Notes under the pieces: generated by a model | What the model was told of the DNA's origin: nothing | Seen by the model: only the letters and a program-made list of their open reading frames with translations | The model's database searches: none | Shown here: one piece after another, positions 21,196 to 28,952 of the stretch | Position numbering within the stretch: position 1 is the stretch's first letter | Layout of the letters: each line of letters starts with the position of its first letter | Program-made: the position numbers and the translations under genes | From: Ettlia oleoabundans | Lineage: Eukaryota > Chlorophyta > Chlorophyceae > Chlamydomonadales | Length of the DNA stretch: 31,549 bases | Direction of reading: 5' to 3' | Assembly: GCA_019693395.1 (NCBI GenBank) | Contig: JAAMXP010003781.1 | Location: forward strand, 1-31,549

Positions 21196-22901
21196 ATGAC
21201 GTCACAACTATTTAAGACGTTCGGCAAGGACAAGGTGTCCGGTCATAGCCAATTGAAGGCCTCGGTGCAGCGCGCCATCAGAGGTGCGGTTGCCGCTGCT
21301 GGCGAACATCCGCCTTTGGCGAACTGCGTTATTACGGACTGGCCTTTGGATGTTTCACCGCTGTTTGCAGGCAGGATAGTGGAGGATTATCCATATCTGG
21401 CGGAAACGGGTGTGATTGATGTCATACTGCCAAAGAAGCAAGACCTAGTGCTTATTAAGCTGTGAGCGGTGGCAGCAGAAACCGCAGCAGCTCTGTTCCT
21501 GCATGGGTCTTGTGCGCGCTTGCGTTGCTCTGAGATCACCACCAAACTCAGCTCCACATTGCAGCAGCAGTGTCATCCGGGGTCATCGCTGCAGTGTACA
21601 GCAGTCGCAAATGGGCATGGCAGGGACTAAGAGCGTTGATCCTGCAGTGCATGGTTGCCAAAACAAGTTCCTGCCTTGCCAGATCAGTCCTTGACTCCTC
21701 TGCTCCCTTGCACGTACATGCCCCATTCTTCTGCAGCCCAGAGTATGTGCAGCTGCTTGTGCTTGACAAAACGCCGCTTTTCTTCAGCATGCGGGATGGC
21801 CCCTGGTTCCCCACGCTGCGGCTGCTGCACCAGGCAAGCACGGCTGCAGACATGGCGCTGTGCTTATGCGGCGCACAATGCTGCCACACTACACCAACTC
21901 ATTCTAGCAGAAAGCACCACAGCTTTGTGTCACAGTGCTTGCAGCCCTTCGCCTGCCTGTGCTGCCAATTATGTTGTGCGGTACTGTGCTTGTTATGCAG
22001 TATCCTAATCACGCAGTACTATCATTTGTGCCTGCGGTACCACGCCAACTCCCTGCAGTATCCTGACATGATGCCCAAGCTGCGTGCTGACTTGGGGGCA
22101 ATCAAGTTTGTGCTGTCAGGAGCCAACATCATGTGCCCCGGCCTCACATCTCCCGGGGCTACAATACACGATGAGGCAAGTCGGACTCAGCAGTTTCAGG
22201 GTGGCTCCTTGGCTGGCGTGTGGTGCACTATGTGGTGCATGAGAATGCACAGCAGTGTGGCATTGCGCAGCCGGCATGACCACAGGTGGTGCATCCTGGC
22301 AGCCTGGAAGTTTGTTGTTGGCAGGCAGTCATCGATTCGAAAATACCACAGAACAGCAGAATGCCGGGTTGGCATGGACCCCTATATCCCTGCTGTTTGT
22401 TCTTGCACACTTGATGCCCTTCTTGCCCTTCCCTGCATGCAATACCACTAGCCGCAGGTGGACGAGGGCACTGCAGTTGCAATTTACGCGGAGGGCAAGG
22501 AGCATGCGATGGCGATAGGCTACACCAAGATGTCAACAGAGCAGGTAAGTGCTTGTAGCTGCTTAGCAAATGCGTTGTCCGCCATCAGTAGGCAGGTGGT
22601 GTGAGATGCAGAGCAGCTGGCCAGCCAGCCAATAAGTCAAGGAGTGCTCCGCACAAGGACTGTCAAAAGCAGGGGCTTCTGGATGTAGTTGCATTGGCGG
22701 TGGATTGTTCTGCAGACAGCTCAGCTAGCCAGCCAGCCAGCCAGCCAGCGTGACGCTCCCACTTGCTTTCTATTCAGCAATCCCACTGGCGCTTTTCTCT
22801 GCCCATGTGCGTTGCAGATGCGGGCGGTGAACAAGGATATCGGTGTGCTGAACCTGCACTACCTCAATGATGGGCTCTGGAAGACACCCATGCTGGATTG
22901 A
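21196..22901 (+). CDS. MCTS1/Tma20 homologue (PUA-domain translation re-initiation and recycling factor)
   Basis: Five exons, 21196-21461, 21737-21833, 22059-22175, 22458-22544 and 22818-22901, give 216 aa in perfect phase. The MCT-1 N-terminal domain contains VQLLVLDKTPLFFSMRDGPW and FPTLRLLHQ. The PUA domain (about 130-205) contains GAIKFVLSGANIMCPGLTSP, VAIYAEGKEHAMAIGYTKMS and HYLNDGLWKTPMLD, all diagnostic. With DENR/Tma22 the protein ejects deacylated tRNA from post-termination 40S subunits and supports re-initiation in the cytosol. It is longer than the ~181-aa human protein because of an extended segment at about 38-75. Introns 2 and 3 start with GC (GCAAGC and GCAAGT), fixed by phase and by the protein alignment. 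A TGTAA signal follows the stop by only 19 bases. Confidence 0.96.
22727..22748 (+). repeat. (AGCC)5 tandem repeat in MCTS1 intron 4
   Basis: Five perfect agcc units plus ag lie inside the last intron. A shorter run of the same unit occurs near 22620 in the same intron. Confidence 0.85.
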
Positions 22902-22920
22902 GTTGATGGCTTGCCGACAA

Positions 22921-22925
22921 TGTAA
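22921..22925 (+). terminator. TGTAA poly(A) signal of MCTS1
   Basis: Plus-strand TGTAA 19 bases after the stop codon, implying a very short 3' UTR. Confidence 0.6.
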
Positions 22926-23111
22926 CAATACACGCCAACCTGACCTCTTGAAAGGGCAAAGGAGGCGAGCATATGCAGCCTTGTCTCCCACAGGCAGCGT
23001 TGTGTGTTTTGCGAGCCGGCAGTGCTGAAAAGGGCAAGCTTGATTACAACAAGCTTGACATGTTGATGAAAGCTTGACCATGGAGACGCAGCATCGGCAT
23101 AGTGAAACAGG

Positions 23112-23116
23112 TTACA
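23112..23116 (-). terminator. TGTAA poly(A) signal of the coiled-coil gene
   Basis: Minus-strand TGTAA 57 bases after the stop at 23174; a second copy lies at 23043-23047. Confidence 0.55.
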
Positions 23117-23173
23117 GCAAAAAATCCCGCTCCATGGCTGAATGCCATTCAGCACCTTGGACCAAATTCGCAA

Positions 23174-25309
23174 TCAGCTGCGCTCGCTGGTTGTCACTAT
23201 GTTGACAGTCAGCCCATTTGGTTGTGCCCCGGCAGCGGCAGCTGTACCGCGACACGGTTGCAACAGGCTCTGTGGCAGGGAGCGGGGCTGTGGCGGGCTA
23301 TTCTCTCCCTGGGTGGCACCGGTGCGCCACCTGGTGCTGCTGTCATTGTTGGTCCAAGCGGTAGCAGCTCCTCCAGCGTGTGCTGAGCTGTGCTGTAAGG
23401 CACCGTCAACTGGCTTGGATGCAGCAGCTCGGCGCAGCTCCGCAAAGCGCCGGAAGCTTGGCAGCTGCACATCAGCCAGCGCGTCTGAATGTCCCATGCT
23501 GCGTTGCTGCTGCAGCGGCAGGCAGGCAGAAGGCGGATGAAGCTGCTGCCCCGCCTTATGAGCAGCAGGTGGGCTGGTATCAGTGGCGGGCTGCCTAGCT
23601 GCCTGCACCTGTGCTTGGGCCTGCTGTGCCACCGCCAGCGCCTCTGCTGCAGCACGAGCCTGCAGCACGGCAACACTGACAGCCGGCAGCTGCGCGACAG
23701 GGCTTTCTGGCTGCTGAGACTTGGCCCAAGTGGCTTCGCTACTGGGGGGGGCAGCATCGCCGCCAGTACTGCCACTAGCAAGGAGGCGAGAGATCTGCGC
23801 CTGGAGCTGGGTGGTGGTGCGCAAGGAGTGGCTGATGCAGGCATCCAGCTCTGCAAGGCATACCGAACAGCATTGTTGTTGATGGCTATAATAGGACTGG
23901 TGGGCAGAGGGAGCACAGCACCAACACACAGAACCGACGCCCGAATGCCGCAGCCCCATTTACAGGTACTCATCCCTTTACAAGCTAACCGAGCGCAACT
24001 CACATCTCAGGTGCTAAATTGGGACCCAACAGAGCAATAAGGGATGCATCTACACCTCAAGCGGATTGATCCCTGTCAGAGCCAGCATGCATCCCACCTG
24101 TCTGCAGCTGCACGTTGCGCTCTTGCACCTCTGTCACAGCTGCCCGTGTCTGCTGCAGCTCTCCCTCCAGCCCTGCTAGCCTCTCCAGCTTGGCCTCAGC
24201 TGCCGCCAGCCTGTCCAAGATGCTGTGCTGAGCTGGCAGTGGCTGAGAGGACAAGGTCACTTCTGCCGGGTGGTGCCCCGGCTGGTGGCGCTTGCATGGG
24301 CTGCGGGTGCCTCTGGCCTCCCCCGCGGCCCTAGCTGCTGTGGCACCTGCTGCCGCTGCTGCCGCCGCTGCTGTCAGCCGCCTCTGGACCCTACGCAGTG
24401 CAGCAGGCCCGAGATGGCCCTCACCCTCGCTGTCAGAGCACGCAGGTGCAGCAGCAGATGCAGGTGCCACAGTGGCGGCAGTGTTCCTTGTTTGGCCCGC
24501 CTGCTCCCCCTCCTTGTCCCCCAATTCGCATCCATTGCTGTCGCCGCTGTCGCTGTCGCCTTCATCTTGCTCTGCTGCTGTCACTGCGCTTGCTGCTCGT
24601 TGCTGGGCTCGCAGCTGCGCCAGTTTCCGCTCTGCCAAGGTGCATGCGCCGCCAACCGACCGAGTGGCCGCCGCTGCTTGCTCTGCAACAGTGTCGCTGC
24701 CCCCTAGTCCGTACTTCTGCTGCAGCATTGCCAAGAACTGGCGCATGCCATCCAGGGACTCTGCTGCTGCATCTTCAACATCTGACTGCTCTGCTCTCAG
24801 CCAGCTGGTGGCGCCAGCAGGCGGCTCGTGCACTGGTCCTACGTGGCCAGGCCCCTGGTGCTCCTCTAGCAGGCCTTGTGCCAGCGCCACCTCCAGTTCC
24901 AATATCTGCTCCTGGCAATCAGTGGTGTCCTGGCCGTACAGAGCAGCAGACGAGGTGCCCGCAGCGTGCAGCCGGTGCCTGCTCTGTCGCAATGAGCGGC
25001 GGAACTCCTGCACGGCACATGAGGACATCATATGCGGTTCTGGGCAAGATATTACTGGGTGTACTCCTTTTGAATGCATAGTTATGAGCCCAACAGTCTT
25101 GTTTTGTGAGCACCCACCATTTCTGCCTCCGACAGCTTGTAGCGAGAGTGGTCGCTGGTGGTGCTGTCCCAACCCGGCCGTGGTGGCGGCGGTGGCTGCT
25201 GGGGGCCAACCTCGCGCGACCGCCTACCGCTTCCCTGCTTCTGTTGCTGGCAACGCTTCTTCTTCCTGTCCCTGTTGCGGGGGAAAGGGATGCTCCAGTA
25301 GGCCAGCAT
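23174..25309 (-). CDS. Coiled-coil protein, possibly SPICE1-like
   Basis: Three exons, 25118-25309, 24098-25007 and 23174-23850, join in phase to give 592 aa. The N-terminus is basic (RNRDRKKKR), then Pro-rich, then GWDSTTSDHSRYKLSEAE (46-63) running into EFRRSLRQSRHR. This W-D-S-T-x-S-D pattern followed by an Arg-rich helix faintly resembles the N-terminal signature of SPICE1, a spindle and centriole protein of animals. The middle is low-complexity (Ala, Gln, Asp/Ser). At about 325-400 there is a heptad pattern (LAAAEAKLERLAGLEGELQQ, then VTEVQERNVQLQ and LRTTTQLQAQISRLL) predicting a coiled coil across the exon 2/3 junction. The C-terminus is Ala/Gln/Ser-rich with no domain. I am sure of the coding nature but not of the family. 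Any coiled-coil scaffold would explain most of it. Confidence 0.75.
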
Positions 25310-26072
25310 CTTTCCGGCGATAGCCGGCAGTCGCTGCTGCCTGGCACCCAACGACTTGGCAGGTGTGGGTTGGTTTGGCCGGTATTCAGGTGGCTAAGGG
25401 GTCATACTTTTCTGCACTGTTGAATTGAAGTTAACAAGCGCGAAATGACCAATCCAATGCTGCCTGCAGCACAGCAATGCTGCCAATGAGGAGGAGGTGG
25501 CGATAGGGCGGCAGCAGGCAGCCACCCGCCCTGTCCGGCACCTGGGCACAACTTTAGGTTCTGGCTCGCTTCGAAACGGTTGCCCTATTGGCCAGTGCCT
25601 GATAGAAGTGTCCGCTAACTTGCACCGGGGCAACGCGGAAGGCCTTTCCTGCGTTTCTCTTCGTTTGCCCCGCGAAACCCGACGCAGGGTTTGCTTCACA
25701 AGCAGCAGAGAGCAATCGACGCGAAGAGGTGTGGTGTGACCTGCGTGTGGACGGTCAACGTGTACTGCTCACCGCCCGTACTGCACTACCTGACGTCAGC
25801 GGGCCCTGTTGAGTGATTGGAGGGCATGAAACCACAGAATTTCGCAAATTTGATTCATAAGCAAGGGCGACGTACGCAACGTAAGGTGTAAGACATGCAA
25901 GGACAAAGAAGGTTTAATTGGTTCCTGAGCTGATGCTTTAGGATTGCGGGGTTCTATCATCTCGTGCCCTGGTCCCCAGGTCCTGGGCTGTGCACTTGAC
26001 CATGACTGTCACATGATGATACCTTCCAAAAGGCGGTAAGAACGTGAATTTGGGCTGCAATCCGCAGCTGCT
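25310..26072. other. Intergenic: promoter of the coiled-coil gene and 3' flank of the MYND gene
   Basis: These 763 bp separate two minus-strand genes in tandem. No minus-strand TGTAA was seen downstream of the MYND stop. The 243-base plus-strand open frame at 25497-25739 resembles nothing and is probably chance. Confidence 0.5.
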
Positions 26073-28094
26073 TCAGTCGTTCCTCTTGCATTGCTGCTTG
26101 TGGGTGCCCCAGTCCCGTTTCTGGGACTCTGGGCTGCAGCAGGGGTGACGAAAGGTGGATGCCCGCAATCCAATGCTTTTTTGTGGTTGATGTTCAGCGA
26201 ATGATTGCAAGCAGCTATTCTACCAAGTACTCCATATATCCATATATCCATATCATATAGTAATGAACGGTGGACAACTGCCTGCTCGCACCTGCAGTAC
26301 TGTACCGCCTTGCACCTGCTGCAGAACTTGAGAGCCCTTAACATGCCTGGCGCCCCGGGTTGTAACAGCCCGTGGGTCAACACGGTACAGCGGGGCTCCT
26401 CCAGCAGTGCCTGCACATACTGCCGCGGATCTGCAGCCATCTGCGCAAAAGTGAGCTGTCCTGTATCCAGCGCCTTGCCGCCGCTGAGGGCGGCGATGGC
26501 TCAGCGGGGGGGTAAACTTGGCTCAGCGCCGGTTTGCCCTGTCAGCCGCCCCTTCACCTCCATAGCTGGCCACTGCGCTGCTGAGGCGGCTGACCAGCTT
26601 CTCTGTTGCCGCTCGCCTTTTATGCAGGGGGCCAACGCACTGGTCAAGCAGCTGCTCTTCACAGCAGCGCAGCACAGCAGTGACCTCATAGCAGCCAGAG
26701 CCTCTGCAGCCAGGCACACCTCCTCCCCCTGGGCAGCATAAGCAATCAGCATATGCCCACCGATCACCTGACGCATGATGCAGCGCTGCTGCCGTGCCAA
26801 AGTGAAAGCTGTCCTCGCCAGCTGCACAGCTACAGCAGGAACTGGCTCGCCCGCTGTGGGAGTAGCTACAGAGGCAGTCGCCAGAAGAGACGCTGGGCTG
26901 CGCGGCTGCACACGCAGCATTGTATCAGCTGCCTTTGCTGCGGCCACTGCTGCGGCACCAGGACTGTCCGTCACCCCGGCGCCCCGCTTCAGCTGCAAGC
27001 CTTGGTCACTGACCAAGCCACTTTGCTTCGCAATCTCGAGCAGGATGTCATTCATTCCATCAGGCAGGATATCCAGCTGTGCAAGTGCGGTGCTCTTGCT
27101 AGGCAGAATGCCCAGCGCTGCCACCCTGCTAGCACAAAGAAAGCGCAGCTGCTCCAGGCTAACTGGAGGCTCTGCAGCACTTGCAGCCGTAGCGAGCGCC
27201 GCCAGCTGCTCTGTGTATGCTTCTGCAAGTTGTGGGTGCTGAAGCTGGTGAAGCGTTGCTGCCCAGAAGTTGAGCGCCAGGTCTGGTTCCCCCGATGACG
27301 CCCTCTTTGGCACAAGCGCCCCTTCATACGCTGTTGCATCCACCACCACCAGCAGCCATAGCCGCTCGTCAGACCACAGTTGCTGTGGCCTCTCAGGGAT
27401 GCCGGGCAGGCAGGCAGCCAGCACAGCGCGCTGCTCTGTAAAAAGCGCGGCACACTTAGCAGCGGCATAAGGGTCTTTGTTTCCCCTCATAATCCTGCCA
27501 GGCGCCATGCTCAACCCAGTGAAAATGCCGGCAGCCTCGCTGCATGCCTGCACATAGGCTGCAACATGCCGGGCTGGCTCGCTGCTGTGAACCGGGAGGC
27601 AGTCCGGGGAGAGGTACAGGGCCCGCGCCAGCTTCAGCAGGGTCCAAGCCATCTGCAACACCGGCAGAGTGCAGGGCATAGGGATATATGAAGCTCAATG
27701 CTGGGAACTAACACGGGGAGGAGTCCAACACGCCCGTATGCCAGAGAACAGTGCATACGGGGCGTGTTGGAGGTTGATACAGGGCAGGAGTCTTTCAACC
27801 TTGCACCTGCGCAGCACAGTAGCAGCCTTGCAATGCCCCCACGCATGTGACCTGCGCACATGTTTTATGAGTTGCGCAGGATTGCTCGCTGGCAGTTTGC
27901 AGTGAGAGGCAAACCAGGCCTGTGCGGGAGTCACCTGTGCGCTGCTCCAGCGGAAGCGCCGCCACCACCTCTTCCAGCAGCTCCCAGCCCTCAATCAGGC
28001 CAGCAGCCTCAACGCTCCGCTGGTTTTGGGCAACCTTGCGTGCTCGCTTCAGATCGGCCGTGCTGCCGGACCTTGGGCTTGGTGCTGAATTCAT
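26073..28094 (-). CDS. Helical-repeat protein with degenerate C-terminal MYND finger
   Basis: Exons read as 27935-28094, 26685-27652, 26558-26616, 26292-26499 and 26073-26133. The last four join in phase (introns of 68, 58 and 158 nt). The junction of exon 1 (phase 1) to 27652 (phase 0) does not fit, so a donor further upstream in exon 1 or a missed exon is needed. The main part is Ala/Leu-rich and helical (WTLLKLARALYLSP, NFWAATLHQLQHPQLAEAYT), TPR-like in feel. The C-terminus reads FCSRCKAVQYC, then SPESQKRDWGTHKQQCKRND to the stop. That is the second half of a MYND zinc finger (C-x2-C-x4-Y-C-x3-[C]-x5-W-x2-H-x3-C), usually a protein-protein interaction module. The bracketed Cys is Ser here, and the first C-x2-C pair is missing. 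Target unknown. Confidence 0.78.
26228..26259 (+). repeat. Short AT-rich tandem (ccatatat) in the last intron of the MYND gene
   Basis: Three to four near-perfect copies of ccatatat make an AT-rich island in an otherwise GC-rich gene, inside the intron that splits the MYND finger. Confidence 0.75.
27725..27770. repeat. Inverted repeat / hairpin in an intron of the MYND gene
   Basis: The left arm 27725-27740 (ccaacacgcccgtatg) pairs with 27754-27770, which has one extra g, across a 13-base loop. The 16-bp stem has a single bulge. It lies between the first two exons of the MYND gene, near the exon junction that could not be resolved. Confidence 0.8.
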
Positions 28095-28952
28095 TTTTAG
28101 ACCTAGGGACTCAAGGATAGGTGAACTTCAGATGCGAAGGAGGCTGCTCCTGGTGCAGGGCAACTGATGGAAGGCTTCCCTTCTTCTACAAGCAAGGAAG
28201 AAAGGCAGCTGCAACAAGTAGTACCAGCCTGCAACAACCCAACAGAGGGCGCCAATTAGCTGAAGACTAGGACAAAACCTGAAGTATATACCTGGGCACC
28301 GCCCTGCCAGGCACGTGCAACGCCGACTACTGTGTGTGGTGCGTTGCACCGTGCCGCTTGCCATTCACTCAAGTTATTGCATAACAGGCTCACCTGAACC
28401 TTAAAGTGCTTAAATAGGCATGTCACTGTCAGACAGGCGCTCATGCCGTGGGGCAGAGGAACTGCTCACAGAGGAGGCGGCAGACCTTCTGACACAGCAC
28501 CCCAGAGGCGGCGGCGGATGTGGCCTCATGCACCGTGCCAGTGTTTCTGCTTTTTGAATGACGTGCTGACTTGTTAGCCCGGGGTGGCCTCCAATAGGTA
28601 ATGAGAGATAGACCGGTCGGCCACATGGGCCCAGCAAATGACAGCACGAGGAAGATCCCCGTAAGAAACACGGAGCTTATCACTGTTTCGACATCTACAC
28701 AGAGGACTGCAGCCGGTTACGGCTGCTGGGACGCCTTCCGCTCCTGTCCAGCGGTACCTCTAGGGCTTCGTCCGGTCGACGTGCAGGTTTCTGTTCCCCC
28801 TATCAGAGCACGGTGATCACCTGCAGGAGTGTTCCCAGCAGTCCAGCCGCGGCATACTGATTTGGACCAGCTGAACCTGAACATTTAGTCAGGCGGCGGC
28901 GCGCCGTAGGCTTTAGGTTGGCCCACGATCTTGAGCACGTGACCTGAGAAGC
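28095..28952. promoter_or_regulatory. Divergent promoter region, MYND gene / ammonium transporter
   Basis: The 858 bp hold two 5' UTRs and promoters. No gene, tRNA or clear regulatory motif was identified. Because the transporter's first coding exon is uncertain, part of its 5' end could lie here. An ammonium transporter would be expected to carry nitrogen-responsive elements, but I cannot point to any. Confidence 0.45.

Larger units (their letters stand above)
22902..23173. other. Short convergent 3' region, MCTS1 / coiled-coil gene
   Basis: Only 272 bp separate the two stop codons. It holds a plus-strand TGTAA (22921) and minus-strand TGTAAs (23043-23047 and 23112-23116). If the farther minus-strand signal is used, the two 3' UTRs lie within about 110 bp or touch. 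Confidence 0.6.
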
